Shown here: in pieces, positions 1 to 14,138 of the stretch
How the letters are laid out: each line of letters starts with the position of its first letter
Position numbering within the stretch: the stretch's first letter is position 1
Assembly: GCA_009617715.1 (NCBI GenBank)
Contig: VTFK01000270.1
Coordinates: forward strand, 62,001-126,000
Source of the DNA: Plectrocnemia conspersa
Lineage: Eukaryota; Arthropoda; Insecta; Trichoptera; Polycentropodidae
Length of the DNA stretch: 64,000 bases
Reading direction: 5' to 3'
The notes under the pieces: generated by a model
Database searches by the model: none
Told to the model about the DNA's origin: nothing
What the model saw: only the letters and a program-made list of their open reading frames with translations
Translations under genes and position numbers: made by a program

Positions 1-21
1 GGTTAGCGAGCGGCGAGACGC

Positions 22-98
22 GAAAGCCTTAAAGGCTTTTTATGTTTTCACAAGGTTTGACATGACCGAGAAGAGGACCACCTAACGAACGGTCCTCT
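22..98. repeat. Two short perfect inverted repeats at the left edge
   Basis: Two small hairpins can be seen. AAAGCCTT and AAGGCTTT are separated by one base near 23-39, and AGAGGACC and GGTCCTCT are separated by 11 bases near 73-98. They lie in the GC-richer first 350 bases, which stand out from the AT-rich DNA that follows. No function is claimed. Confidence 0.4.
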
Positions 99-347
99 GT
101 TAAGTTCCGACTCTCAAACTGTGGTTTCTATTTGGCTAGCGCCAAACAATGCGAACTGTTTCCGTTCTTGCTTTTTATCGTGATGATTTTTTTATACCTT
201 TCGGAGGTTTCGGCCGTAAAAGACCTCTATCTTAGACCCTGTTTCGACTGCTTAACATATCAAAGCTCCGACACCTGGAGATGTATGGCGGCGCCGCGGT
301 CAAAAGCTTATAGTTTGCAAAAATACCTCGCAGTTCTTCACAGATAG
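66..347 (+). CDS. Possible terminal exon of a small secreted protein (unidentified)
   Basis: An open frame runs from just after a TGA at 63-65 to a TAG at 345-347 in GC-richer DNA. It has no ATG near its start, so if real it is the 3' exon of a gene that begins off the window or at an unseen upstream exon. An acceptor-like site (tttctatttggctag, ending at 140) could open it. The translated segment around 144-213 is a strong hydrophobic run (FPFLLFIVMIFLYL) ending in a plausible signal-peptidase site (SEVSA). A short tail with three cysteines follows (RPCFDCL and WRCM). No family is recognised. The reading is weak because it rests on one hydrophobic stretch and local composition, and it could equally be a non-coding GC-rich edge. 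Confidence 0.22.
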   Translation, partial: PRRGPPNERSSVKFRLSNCGFYLASAKQCELFPFLLFIVMIFLYLSEVSAVKDLYLRPCFDCLTYQSSDTWRCMAAPRSKAYSLQKYLAVLHR

Positions 348-3300
348 TCGAGCCGATATATTTACACAAAAAAAAGAACGCTTTAGACAGAAACATGTGT
401 CCGCGGTGTTCTGACTATTTAAATTTATATTAGGTAGCCTCAGACGCCGTATAATAATAAAATAACAAAGGTAAAGGTTGTGTTGAAAAAATATAAATCT
501 TATTAAAACACTATTCAACACACGTTTACAAAATATATTGCTTTTTACATATAATTTCAAATACTATAAAGATATTAATTTATTGATTAAATTACCAATA
601 AATATTTTTTAATTACATTTTAAGTTTGAGTTTAAAATAAGAGTAAAATTAATTTTTAGTATTTAAATTTAGTAATTAAATTTCAAGTGTGAGTGTTTAG
701 TCTATATTACTGATTTTATTGTATTATATTTTTTTTATCCTTTTATTTAATATCAATCACAAATATATAATTTATAAAAACCACATTTTTGGTTTCGCTT
801 TTGGTATTTTATATGCACACCATAAGGGATGAACCGTGTGTATTTTTTTTTGTAATTCTTTCCATTGATATTTTTTTCCTCATGTAATTTTTTTATTTTT
901 TCTGTGTAATTTTATCATGTAAATACATATAAAAAATATAAATATAGTCTTTTCTGCTATTATAAAAGTTCTACAAATTGTCTGCATAGCGACATAATTA
1001 ACGCAGAAAAACTATTTAATGAATACTTTTTTGCTGGTTTTTTAATTTTTTTTTATATAAAATGTAATCTGTTTATTATATTACTTAATAATTAAAAGCT
1101 TGAAAATGAATTAATAATCAAAATATTTAGAAAGCCTATATCTGTTTCATAATAATTAATAAAGCGGAGTCGTTAATGGGGTCAGTGGCCAAGGACTATT
1201 ATTTGACGAAATTTTAGTCCACTGTATTGTGCTAGTGCAATGGCAGCTAAACAAGACGAATGTTTAAAACTCCTTGGCGTCAGAGCAAAAATAACAGGAT
1301 AGAGCGACCAAAAATCAACTGACTTACGGCTCCCAACCGTTGCTATCCCTGGCGCCTAACGAAAGGATTGGGAATTTATTGAAAGCACCCCGAAACGCAC
1401 AATAGGCCAACGAATTATTTTTTTTTTCTAAATACGCTTTCTTATCTTCTTCTTCGTCGACTAACTTTTTATATAGTATATTTAAATGTTGTATGTAGCA
1501 ATAAATATATGTTGAAAGCTTTGATTTATTATTTTAAAATTATCATTATTGTTGTTTTATTTAATTTCAACTAATTATTTTAAATAATACTCAAATAAAT
1601 ACTATAAGCTAATATAATATAATGCAAAATGGTAACTTAATAGTATAATCGAATTAAAGAAATCTTATTATGTTATATGTAATTACATGATTTTAATTAT
1701 GAAATATTGTGCAATTATTATCTTAAATCCCTTATCAGACGTGCGCCTAATTAATTAAGACATTTATTACATGATAATCTTAATACACAATTAATAAATA
1801 TACCTAATTTTATTGATTACACTCTTTCGTCGTTAATATTTCATCACATTATGAAAATGTATATATTTTTACCGAAATACGCGAAGATTGTTATCAAACA
1901 CGTTTTTTCTTGAACAACACGTGGTTTATAAGTATTAACATATCTCAGTGCTGTTAAATTACCTTTATCTGGATCCTAAACAATGCATTGAAGTTTTTAT
2001 CAGATCGATTCAATTACACCACAATTTCGGTAATCGATAAGCAATAATATTATTATGACTAGAAACGTTTACCGTTAAATTTATTATTTTAGTCTAGGAC
2101 AGTATTATTTAATAGGAAATTAAAACCCGCTTGATTTATGAACATTTAGCGAACACGGGTAAGTGCAATTTGAATCTTGAAGTAAAGATACCTGGACTTT
2201 GAGCACTTAATGCGACTGGACTACGTGGGTGGAATATCCGGTACACTCATCTTTGTCGAAGAAAGCTGTGCTACAAAGCTTTCATCATATACCTACAAAC
2301 ATGCGTGCAGGAAAAGATTAATGTTATGTAATAAATAAAAATGTTACCCATTTTTATTGCAATGAGAAATTCGATTTTAGTTCAAAGATTTACCTAGAAA
2401 ATATTTTATTACTAGTATTTTTTTTAATATTTTAATAGCATGTGTAGTTTTAGATATACTATATTTTATTATTTAGTCATCGTTTTCACTTCTGATTTGT
2501 GATGTAATCTTGTTAGTTCCGTAAAGTCATGTAACGCTTCAAATAATGTAAACACTTAAAACCACAGAATTGATTTTTTCAATTTGAAACTTTATTTATT
2601 GATTGAATAAAATTTATTTTTACAACTAATAATACTTTAAGAATAATATGAAAATGCTTTAGATATTATGTATAATAATTATATTCATAAAATAATTATA
2701 AATGTAATTATTTTTCATAAAAAGTAGTAAGTATACAGTGGTTCGACCAATGGTACCTGAACAGCACCTGGTTAAAACAATGACGTATGCCTCGAAACAT
2801 TTAAGAGTGCCGCAGGTAATAAAATGTCTCACAAATCAATTGAGACCTCATCAGCATCCAATCTCGGTCCACGCCCTCCGAGTACCTCTTTAAAATTGGA
2901 GTGAATTTACTGTTCTCATCGTATACATCGACCGTTTCGCTGGACAATGATGTCATACCACGTGGCAAAATAATTTAGTATTCCAGATGGACTGTCGAGA
3001 TATCGAACCATGTGTGGTCAATAATATAAAAAAACTTAGATTTAGCATATATAAATATTCTGAATATTTATAAGCTCTAATGTGTGCGTAGGACAAGACC
3101 CGTTTCAGTATTTTGTTGCCCAGGAAAAAATATTTCATTGAACATCTTGAAGAAATTAAATTTTCAAGGTCAATTCTTGTATAATAAATGTAAGCCGAAA
3201 TTTTACAATAAAATTTGAACTACGTATTCTAAATAGCATATTTAATACACCAAAAAAGAATATATATGTGTATTTTAAGTTATATGGGTCTAAAATATGT

Positions 3301-6300
3301 TAGTAGTCAACATTAAAATATATAGAAATACAAACTATTTTTTTCAATTGCTCTTTTAATATAATAAATGATTTAAGTTAATTAATCTGATCACTCAAGA
3401 TAAATTTATGATTACACAACAATGTAAAAAAGCCGAGTTCAGAGAAAAACGAATTTTATTCCAAGAAAATGACGCAAATGCATATACAAATAAGATAATT
3501 GTGATGAAATTTTTGAATAATCAGATGGAATGTTCTAGATCAGTGCTTTTCAATACACTCTCCGCAATTTTTAAATTTGGCTTACTTTCTATTAAAAATT
3601 AAATGGATTATAAAGCTGACACTAACACATATTATTTTCAGATGACCTTTTACAAATAATAATTTGAGAATGTGAAATTTTTAAATTATTTGTTTATAAT
3701 ACGGTCTTGAATTTAATGGCCCTGTTTAAATTATCAATAATCGTTCGAGAACATTCCAGAATAATTATATTATTATTTATTTATTGAAAAATAATTTTTA
3801 ACTCGTAAAAATTTAAAATTTTTTTTTTGGTATTATATATTTTTTTATTAGATTACTTATGCAATTCACATGTAACTATTATTCATCAATAAATTCTATA
3901 GTAGAGATATATTTATTGCAGTGACAGTAAAAGTTGTGATTGTGGTTCTTTTATGTGCCTCTTTAGCTAAGTAAACTAAGTGTCAACCCTTTTATTTATC
4001 CTCTAACAGAATCTTGGAAAATGTGAAAAAAATATTTTAAGGAATCAGGTCGTATTGTAAAATTCTGCTTCTCTAATATACGCCCCCTCTAATGAAGTAC
4101 GTGGATTAATTCCAGTGGCCATTGTAATCGCTTTCCGATGACTACATAATATTTCGAAGAAGATTATTTGTTCAGCAAAACAATGTCTATTGTTTTGACG
4201 ATATCACCATATATTATATAACTTAGTTGTAACAAATTATTATATAAGTATCGTTTTCGGTGATTTAAGTTTATGATTTTTTGAAATTCTGTCTTGGGTA
4301 TTTTCTACGTCTGGCTTGTAGTTGTTCTTATATGACAACTTCTCTTTAGAGATTATTTATTTGGTATAATTTTATAAATATTTCATTAATACTGATGGAA
4401 CTTCAAGATATAATTTCATTGATACTGATGGAGATTCCAAATTGCATCCGTAAGGGATTATAAAATAAGCCGGATGGATATCAAAATATTACTAAAATTT
4501 TAAAAGCATATAAAGCGTAATCTCTCAAACCCCTATCGCCCTTTAGTTGTTAACTTACCGAATATTTAAAATTAACAATATTATATATAGGGTTTGGTAT
4601 TAGTATATCTCATATTTTGAGTAGGCACTGTAGTGAGGGTAGATAAGTGATGTAGGTTTTATTTGTTAGGTTAAAATCTGCCGATTTTAGTATATATCAC
4701 AAGTTGGACTGATGATCATCTGGGCTTTGTTGTTCAAGCGTATTATAAGAACAACGTAATGTGATGATGACGTGAGAATGCGATTTTATTGGATTTATAA
4801 TCTTCTGGCTACTAGATCCACACTGAAAAAAAATCATCTAGCAAAGCTCTAAATATATGAAAGCAGTAAGAGCATCAAGACGTCCTGTTTATTATTATAC
4901 CATGACACATAGTTTAAAGAGGATTCTGAACGTCGATTTAAAACTGTATCCTTACAGAATGATGTTTGTTCAAGAAAAATGTGGAATTTATTCAACAGGT
5001 TTCCCCTGCAGCTATTCTTTTGAGTAGCAATGAGTCTCACTTTCATATCAGTAGAACCCATTTGATATTTTCCTTGATAAATATTTAAAAAATGGGTATT
5101 TAAACATCACCAAAATTTAAAGAAAATGATTTGATAAAACCCATTAAAGCAAAACTGTTTTATATGTACCTTTTAGAAAAAAGAATACAATTTTTTCTAG
5201 CTAGCTTCGTTTAATTTTTTACCCCTCATAAATTTTGGAGTACTACTTTTTTATGAATGTAAATATATTTAGTTTTTAGGTTTCATTAAATACACAACCC
5301 ATTATCTAAATATCGTAGCTGGAAAATCGCTGGATCTATAAGCTTTCAATTCTGGGGTTAACAATGTCTTTATCTTGTCCCCAATCTGTCGAAATATATG
5401 TATATGGATGGAAATTTTTATATAACACAAATATTTCGTTTCGTTAGATTAGAATTTTTGGATTATTTCGTTAGAGATTTTTTCCTGTACCCCATATTTA
5501 AATTTCTTAAATCCATTTTGGCTTTAAATTTATACTTTTTGTCATCCTACAGTTGAATTCTTATTTTAATTTTAATTATGTACCGTACTTTAAGTCGCAT
5601 GCTATTTTATTCTTGAAGATCTTCAAAGATAATTGGTGGGTAGTTTCGTTTACTAGTAGTGAGTGTTTTTTAGACAGATTTGTTGTTATGTTTTAATCAG
5701 TACTAGATCTTGCATAGATTTTGACAAAATCCTTATATTAGCAGTGTATATTTAATACAGAGCTTGTTCTAAAAAGCTTTCTTGTGAAACTTCAGGATTA
5801 CATGTACGAGTTGAGTTAATATTTTTAACACATCGCGTAGTTTTACGTCTTCAATGGTGTAAACGTTGAGTATACAACGGATCGTTTCTGATTGAATTTT
5901 GTAAGCTCAAAGTATTTTTAATGCTTCCGCATGAAACAAACAAATAAGGAGGTTGGAATAGTCCGTCTTTATTTTGTATATATTCTGTTTTTAAACATGA
6001 AGTGGTGCAGGCGTGAAGACGTTCGATCGATTGCTCTCAAATTGTTTATTTTATTCTCGATAAGTAAGCTTAGTTATTAATTGAATAACAGCAAGATATA
6101 TTTTTAATTAAATTTCTGCATATAGAAATTAGTTCAATATACATGGGTTTAGTTTTAAAGCTGCTATTATATTACAATATGTTTAATTTACATAAAAATT
6201 TTAAATACTCGCACCTAGTCTTAAACGGCCCTGTACTTAACCACTTTACTGATGATTTTTTGCTAAGTCCACTTTTTAATATATCTGATATAAATCATTT

Positions 6301-7950
6301 TGAAAGTTACTTAATAATGATGTATTTTTTCACGTATAACACAAGAAGTCGGAATATTTTAAATACGGGTTTCGCTGTGATGAATGGTCGCAATAAAAAC
6401 TTTGTACACTAGCGTATGTATTAAATGCTAATATCCGATATATGATTTCATTTATAATAATAATTGTTCTGAAAAAAATTGCCAATATTTGAGAACGCCT
6501 TTAGCATACATAAACGAAGAGTGCAAAAACCGACCGACCGGCGGAATGTTGTCAGACTTTTGTTCAAGTGATTTCGTCTGCCGAGAAAGGTTAACCGAGT
6601 TGAACCGTAGGTATTTCCCTAAAGATCAATAACTGTCAAATGTGTAACATCTACGCGGAGGTCAACCAATTTACACGATAAGCGAACGCTAACGAGACCT
6701 TATTAGTAACCAATCGGATGTGACTGTAGTCGAAATGCAGTTTGACATAAAAGACGTTTGAAAATTGTGTCATCGATATTTTTCGAGTGATTAATAACTC
6801 CACGTTATCAGTGAAACGATAACGGTATATTAATAGTGAAACGTTTTATTGATCCAATACGTCCGAGAGCGGACAAGATTTTATCGTCTTCTTAGCTTCA
6901 TCGATCATTTGCTTCTTTGATGGAGTTTGTGGGTGTACACTATTTATCTATCAATCAAATCATGATTTGCTCACAATGAGACCCCGAAAAGACACTTTAA
7001 CACTTTCTAGATCGAGATCGACTCGAAAGTGCGGTAGAAACTGTGCGAGGAGAGCGTTGAAGTCTATAAAGATAATTGCTGCTTCCACTATCTTTAGACA
7101 TCGGTCCTTCGCGAGGTGTCCGCCTACTTATTTATATACAGAAATATATGTGTGGGAAAATGTGCAATATTAAATATACGGCAACGATCCTTAAATGTTT
7201 TATCTTATATACTGTCTGTGTTATAACGCACATTATATAGATTAATGAAGTAAATAAAATAAGTATTTTTATAAAGTAAGAAAATAGTTAAAATGCATTA
7301 CAATATAATATTTTATTTAAATACTTTAAATATAAATATCACAAAGGATACTTGTAAAGTATAGATTTTAATAATAGTATAAATAAAAGAGATTTTTTTA
7401 TACGGTTGGTGACATTACAATTTTCGTCACGATCCGCGTGATGTGACATAGTTTACCATGCGTTAGTCGCAGCTTATTGACTGTGCTTATACTTGCCGTG
7501 TCTGTTATTATTTAACTACTATTATAGCTGTCACTATGCATGACCAATTTTTATTATATTTTAATTATTCATCAATGAGATTTAAAAAATTTAGAAAAAC
7601 TTAATAATAATTATTTCTGATCTCCCAGACACGATAAAAATTAAAAAAACATATGGTACATATTGGATTCCAATTAAGGCTTTAGTCATAAACTTTAGTT
7701 TATTTTTCAGTATAAGTAAAAGTGTTTTTAATTTAATGCAATGATTATCACTGATGAATTAATTATCAGGTGAAATTGTTTAACATAATGAACAATTTAA
7801 AAAACTGCTTTTAATTTATTTATTTTAATATAAATATAACTCATAAAGTTTTCACAATTTGTCATTATAGATAATTAACAAACAATAATTATATTATTAA
7901 AAAACTAAAAAAAAACACATTATGGCTCACACTTAAAATATATGAACATT
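348..7950. other. Gene-poor AT-rich stretch
   Basis: No convincing gene is seen. Most of the stretch is A/T low-complexity sequence. GC-richer islands lie at about 1165-1415, 2745-2960 and 6490-7120. The island at 2750-2893 holds a 47-codon ATG frame with no recognisable domain, and the one at 1165-1415 holds only a 20-codon frame. These could be old transposon fragments or conserved non-coding DNA. The frames of 60-90 codons here have ordinary AT-rich codon noise and no splice or domain support. Confidence 0.6.
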
Positions 7951-7953
7951 ATA

Positions 7954-8166
7954 CTACATTATTTCCCCCAGATTCTCGTAGCTGTCGTCAAAAATATTCT
8001 CGTGCTTGGCAAGCTCGTTGAAAAGCTGAATGGCTCGTTCAAGAGAAGCGTTCTTGGGCTTACGTGACGTCCTGGTCGCGACGAACAAGAATAAGGTACG
8101 TAATCGTGACTCTTTAGAGCAGTTTTTCTTCAAGGTTTTCTTGAGCTCAGTTCTACTTAAAAGTCT
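7954..8166 (-). CDS. Orphan coding fragment (LFNEL family), possible terminal exon or repeat relic
   Basis: On the minus strand a 70-codon open frame, bounded upstream by TGA (8167-8169) and ending at TAG (7954-7956), stands out in base use from the AT-rich surroundings. It has no usable start, so it would be a 3' exon or a fragment. Its N-terminal half is basic (ELKKTLKKNCSKESRLR), followed by LFLFVATRTSRKPKN. The C-terminal half is an acidic amphipathic stretch with LFNELAKHENIFDDSYENL. A second copy of this last stretch exists on the plus strand at about 46287-46340 (LFNELVRHEDVFSDKFEEL), so the sequence belongs to a dispersed family, either a transposon-encoded protein or a duplicated exon. 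I do not recognise the family. Residue-level similarity between the copies argues that it was once translated. Confidence 0.4.
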   Translation of the reverse strand, partial: RLLSRTELKKTLKKNCSKESRLRTLFLFVATRTSRKPKNASLERAIQLFNELAKHENIFDDSYENLGEIM

Positions 8167-8213
8167 TCAGCTTCAATATATCTCATGAAGCAAAAAAATA
8201 ATATCATGGTTAT

Positions 8214-8221
8214 TGACGTCA
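8214..8221. promoter_or_regulatory. Perfect CRE palindrome TGACGTCA
   Basis: An exact 8-bp CREB/ATF consensus, one of seven in this window (8214, 14131, 14329, 17550, 36068, 45231, 61889). This copy lies just upstream, in minus-strand sense, of the orphan coding fragment. Binding is not shown. Confidence 0.4.
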
Positions 8222-10111
8222 GTTGAATCACAAAACATCTCGATTTCTTTAACCCTATTAAAACTTGCTTTTCAATATTGATAGCCATATTTAATCATTT
8301 CTTCTATGCATATAGTGTCGTTAGAAAACGAAATAGCCCTCAATTTTTGAGAGGCTTAGGAATTAAAAACTTCCAGAGCGATATACCTAAGATGCAAGGA
8401 TTTATAAATTTACCATCAATAGAGAACGTTTTTTTCGCTTGAAATATTTGTAGGGCAACTAAGTTAAAGCCACGATTTGTCACTAGTCGGCATCTTATTT
8501 ATTAGAATTTTCATGAAATCTTTAAAAAAATTGAATTGCTCATCTGCGAAATCACTATGCTTTAAATTTAATTGACAACAAGCTTGGAAGGTTTCATAGC
8601 TTCATTTGAGTTCATGTTGAGGCCGTAGAGATAGTTCACTTAAAGGGGTTATAGAAAAACCAAACTTAATGTACCTTTTTTTATCATAATGTCTAGCTAT
8701 GTTTATTTTTATTTTTTTGCTTTTTAGCAATCGACACATTTTGTTTTTTTTTATTTCTTGTAAACTGAATGTACTCGTTTTTCAAAATAAAACTGTTGAG
8801 TTATTTCTGACTGTATGAAGTTTTCTAAAATAGTGTTTTCCAGACACCGGTGCCTACTATGGCACAATGCCAAACTTTTATGCCGTAAATCGTAAAAAAG
8901 TAAATATACTGTTAATACTGAATTATAATTGAAAACGTATCAGTGAAAACCCTGTTTATTTTTTAGCACACTCAAATTTCTAAAAATCTCTATTACGTGA
9001 AGTTATTTGAGAAAATCGCTTTCATATTTTTTAAATTAAAAATAGTATTTCGAAATATAAAAAAATATTATTTAGTATATATTAAAAGGTTTATATTTAT
9101 ATATTGGTTTTATAATTTTTTTATACTATACAATTTCCCTTTATAAATTATTTATAATATTATTCAACAGAATATTAAAATTTGCAACTTTAGTATTTAA
9201 AAAAGTACAGGTATTATTTCAAAATATTAAAATAAAAAAAAAGATTTTAATATGCCATAATTTAAGGAAAATTAAATAATTTTATGAATGTAATTATATC
9301 ACTAATTTATAATTTTAATTACACAAATATATTTAATTTTTAGTACACATAGCAGTATAACATATATTTTACAAACAGAACATCGATTCTTATTTTGAGA
9401 AATCAAACGGGAAAACCGGATTTAAACTAATATTTTACCCATAATACGCTAATATTGAATAACTAATTAATTATCGAGTTATATTAGCGTTTTTCTTCAA
9501 GAAGCATAAATATATTTTTTCGCTTGGCTTTCCTGTTCCATCTATAATGAACGTCAGAGATGAGTGACAGTCATTTTTTTGCCAAAAAATAGAAAGACAT
9601 CCGTTTAGGAAAGCTGGCGGCACTTTTGTAGCTCCCATTTAACAAGTTCTACTAGTGGTCAAGCAACCCGATGACTCACCTCCGAATTTAAATCATTACT
9701 CAAACGCAACCGAGACCTCTGAGCGCGAATCCTAAATCAGGGTGTTCAAGCGGACAATGGACGTGTCAATCGAATTATGGTTGCAGATAAAAAATTAAAA
9801 TTATATATTGCATGAGCTTCACAAAGGATTACCCATACGCATTTCTTCCTGGTTCCTGGTTCAATGTAATAATTTTCCTCGGCAGACATAACTCCTTTTG
9901 ATCATACATAACTGGATTTGAACCAAAATAGTGACATAATACACAATTTATATAATAGTGAGTACAGCTTAGATTTTCCAATTGACATCATCGTACGCCT
10001 ACTAGAGACAAAGGTCGTCGACGTGATCGTTAGTTTAACAATAAAGCAAGGCAACGAATGACTTAGACATGATTTATTTATAAAATGCCTTATTGTCATA
10101 GGTCTAATTTG

Positions 10112-10162
10112 TTATATATTATTTGTATAAAAGCATTTTATATATTATTTGTATAAAAGTAT
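10112..10162. repeat. 26-bp tandem duplication, two copies
   Basis: The unit ttatatattatttgtataa plus eight further bases occurs twice back to back, with only its last few bases differing. This is a simple local duplication in AT-rich DNA. Confidence 0.8.
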
Positions 10163-10467
10163 AATTCATTATCATTTTTGCGGCGGACTTTCGTTGTTAA
10201 ATTTTCAAAGACTGATATTTAGCTCCTGTAGATCTAAGGTGACCGTTTGACTGGACCGGATTTGAAGATCGAAGTGGTAGCAACTGCTTTTCTATGAACT
10301 TCGATGGTGTAGTTTGTGGCATTTTGTCAGAGCTTGGGGGAAAACTCTTGGCGTAAATTTAATATGTTTTTATAATTAATTGGTATTTTCTTGAGATTTG
10401 CATTTGGTCAAAAATAATAGTTTTATTCATAAATAACAATTTTTATCGAAGAAAATTATTTTGTAAA

Positions 10468-10528
10468 GTTTACTATAAAATAATATTTATTACATTGAAG
10501 GTTTACTATAAAATAATATTTATTACAT
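10468..10528. repeat. 33-bp tandem duplication, two copies
   Basis: The unit begins gtttactataaaataatat. The second copy starts at 10501 and matches exactly for 28 bases. It is a recent or conserved slip duplication, 330 bp from the previous one. Confidence 0.85.
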
Positions 10529-13500
10529 CTAATAAGACACATAACATATAAAATATTATTTGACTGTGGTAGAAATGAAAGTAACATACCAATTTCTCTC
10601 ATTAGTTTTTTTTAACCAAATATCTATCTGGATCTAATGACTGAAGGCTCTAATTTTCATATTCGTATACAGAATATATTTGCCCATTTTTATAACTATT
10701 CGTTATTAGAATATTTATCCAACTATTTATATAGTGTTCGTTTAAATTTGAAGTGAAATATTTTAAAAGTTTTAATTTATATAATCATTAAAAACCGACC
10801 AACTCTGAAAAGTATTACAATAATGCAGTTAGTCTTTTTTTTCTTCGATGTATTTTGCGAAATTTATTTTCTAGCTTGTATGTTAACCCAGATATGCCCA
10901 CTGTCCTATGGGTAGGTCACTAAAATCGTGCCACTGTTTTTTACAATTATGACAGTTTTGTTTCTTTTACATGAGTCAAAACGTGAATGAACTCATAAAA
11001 AGGGTCTTTAATAATAACCATGATCCTAACAACTAACGTCCACAAACAACATATAGGAGATAAAAACATATTCTTATTACCGAAATTCCAGAAAATATTC
11101 ATACTTTTGAGTTATAATTTTGCAGCTGTGGACCTACTCAATGTCTTTAGATATAAAATTAAATATAATAACTTAGACATAAAAACACACAACTTAAGTC
11201 ACGGATTATTTTACTATAAAATTCGGGATCTAAAATATATTACGTTTTAGTTAATTTGAAGATAGTGTTTTTATCAGTACCCTTTAAAAATGATCACATA
11301 CGACAGGAGAAAATTATTGAAAGGCTTAAACCGAAAACAAGAAAAATGCAAAGTATCTTCCTTTTAAGAAATCTGATGCTAAGTTGATCCTTCTTTTTCA
11401 CTACACGCTTGCGTTTCGACTGACAATATATCGTATTCAACTTGGCACATGATCAACCCAAAAAAAATGTACACGCCGGATGAGTTACAAGAGGAACGAG
11501 TTGCTTAGACTGAACGACGCCGATCGTTAAACCAAATCGGTGAATAATTTATTCAAAGTGGTTAATAATCGACTGCTGGATTTCTCTATTCACACACAAA
11601 TAGGATTTAGTTATATTTTTTACGAATATTGGTATAAAAAATATGAATATAGATCATTGGGTCACCAGACATACTGACCTTGCCTGGTAAAAAATATCAA
11701 TACGCAATACTAGAAAGGCATTTTCTCTGTCAATTGCGGAAGAAGACTGATGTAACATGTCGAATGATTGAACTAAGAAAATCTAAGGTCGAAATCAGAC
11801 GACATTCTTCAGTGAGTTTGTCATTGGTTCGATTCAAAATGAATAAATAAACAAAGCGGCGCCTTCGGCCAAACAGAGCTAGCATTGTTAATTGTTGGGA
11901 ATTGCGCAACGACACAGTTATTGTTTATTGCTAATTATTATGTCGGTGTGTCTCCTTTGTGATCTTGCACCGAAAGGGTGTACATTACACCGTCGTTGCC
12001 CACGAGGATTATGAGATATCGGTGTCAACTTAATAGAAATTGACCAGCCAAGTGACATTACACGAACCATAATCAAAGCAAAACCTAACGAGATGTAATG
12101 ACGTAAAAATAACCGTTAATAATCGGAATTGAACCTCGCGTAATGAGCCACTGCAGAAGAATCTCCGCTTCCCTTTGCGTGTCAAACACAAAAACTCGTT
12201 CGTTAAAGTCCTACACCGCCGCCGAGTTAATATTCCTCAATATACACATATAAATATAAATTGACTTCTTGAAACACTAATTACGTGTCGATGTATAGTC
12301 GCACGCTTGATGGGTGATACAGTGGTTCTTAAACGAGATAACGTGTATGAAGAGCTTTTCACTAAAAAAATTCTCTTTAAAATTTTTTTTTTACGTATAA
12401 ATAAGTAATTTGTTCTGAATAGATGTAGCTGAAAATAGTTTACTATAACTATATATAATAGTTTGCTATACTCGCAGCGTATTTTTAAGCACCTACCTGT
12501 GTGACCTTAGTCAGTCTTCTCGTCTTTAATTCTAGACAAGGGCGGCAGCGCTTTCCTATGTTGGAGATAATACATGAGGTTTCGCCACTACTATCAATCT
12601 TGGATTAATCTCCTTCGTTTCTTACAGGATCTGTGGAATCCAGTCCAACATACAGTACCAAAATAATGTACTACTTTCGAAATTAAAAAATATTAGTAAT
12701 ACAAAAATATATGTCCAAATTAAAAAAATCGAAATAATTGAGTAAAATTTACTTATTTGGTGGCAAGGATCCAACTGCCTTAAGCGAACGTATTATGCAC
12801 CACGCTGATGTAACTAATGCAGTGACATGTAGCACTCTTCTAAGTAGGAAGATAGAAGAAAGGAGGATAGAAGAATATGATTTTATATCTTCTAAAAATT
12901 TTATTTAAAAAAAAATCAAAATTCTATTTATTCTTTTAGCTAATATCACACACAAGACAATATGTAATATATGACGTATTATTAATTTAAATATCGCGTA
13001 ATTTGCCATTAAAAATCAAAATAAAACTTTATTATTCATTCGCAATATTATTTATTTTTTTTATCATTTTCCTTATATGTTTTTAATATGATTTTTATTG
13101 TAGAATAAATACATATTGATTAATTAAAAAGTTTGTGTTTACCTTAACTATACTCAGGTAAAGAGTACTTATATTTGTTGTTAAGTATGTTTAACAAAGC
13201 TCTAGTAGTATTTAAATAACGAATATTAAATCAATTACACATTTACATTCTGTTTTTATACTAAAATTAGTAATGATTTTATACAACGATCAATTCGTCA
13301 GTAAGATGATTTATAAATAGATATATTATATACAATTGCAATTGTTGTTATTATTTACTTTGTATATATAAATTTAAATACCTTTTCCTAATTAGATTAA
13401 ATAAGAGTTGTTGTATAACTTATAAATATATTATCGTATTTATATAAACAATATTTAAAATATAAATGAAATTGCTTTTGAATGTTATATTATATAAGTA

Positions 13501-14130
13501 CATAATGTATAATAGCGCTAATATATTTATGTAAAATAATGCAAGTAATATAAAGTGTGTGATAAATCGATCTAATTTTGACAATATTTATTTCATGTAT
13601 GTAATATTACTTATATAAGTTTGTTATACTTGTTTTTAATTTTTTTTAAATATAATAACGTCACTCGTTTACAGATAGTAATTTCATTTTTAAACCAAGT
13701 TAACTGTATTTGGTATTACCTAATGTTTCAGCCTACAACGGCTTCTTCAGACAGTTTATTACAATATAGTCTTTTATCACCTTCCATAAATCTAATTTAC
13801 CGTGTATTCCAATTGACCGACTGTATTATGTATACAATTTTATCAATACAGAATCTGTTAGTCGTACGCGTGTGACCAAAGTCACATAAACTCCTCATTC
13901 AAGGCTAACATTACACAAATCTATCGTTCGATCGATCTGTATCAATCGCCTTCGTAGAAAGTAGTCGTGTGATCGAACTATCAATGAGATGTTCTCCTTG
14001 CCTTTGAAGCCGAGCGAATAGGCGTAATTTGTGACTGCACCTCGTCAGGTAGGCATGAATGTAAGATCGGCGACCTTGCTTCAGATGATTCACCCTCCTC
14101 AGATTCTGATTTCGGGATCTCGCGCAAATC

Positions 14131-14138
14131 TGACGTCA
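14131..14138. promoter_or_regulatory. Perfect CRE palindrome TGACGTCA
   Basis: An exact CREB/ATF consensus, paired with another copy 198 bp downstream in the same GC-richer island. Confidence 0.45.

Larger units (their letters stand above)
8170..13870. other. Gene-poor AT-rich stretch with scattered GC-richer islands
   Basis: No gene is supported. Islands of mixed composition at about 9540-9760, 11400-12300 and 12500-12660 have no long frame with a recognisable domain. Two short tandem duplications (10112-10162 and 10468-10528) are listed separately. The rest is A/T low-complexity DNA. Confidence 0.6.

Noticed and set aside
2750..2893. 47-codon ATG frame in a GC-richer patch
   Set aside because: No signal, domain, promoter or splice support; too short to distinguish from a repeat fragment or chance.
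6967..7173. 68-codon frame with an Arg/Ser-rich start
   Set aside because: The basic run comes from a short GC-richer patch, and the C-terminal part is AT-rich noise; no promoter or splice signals.
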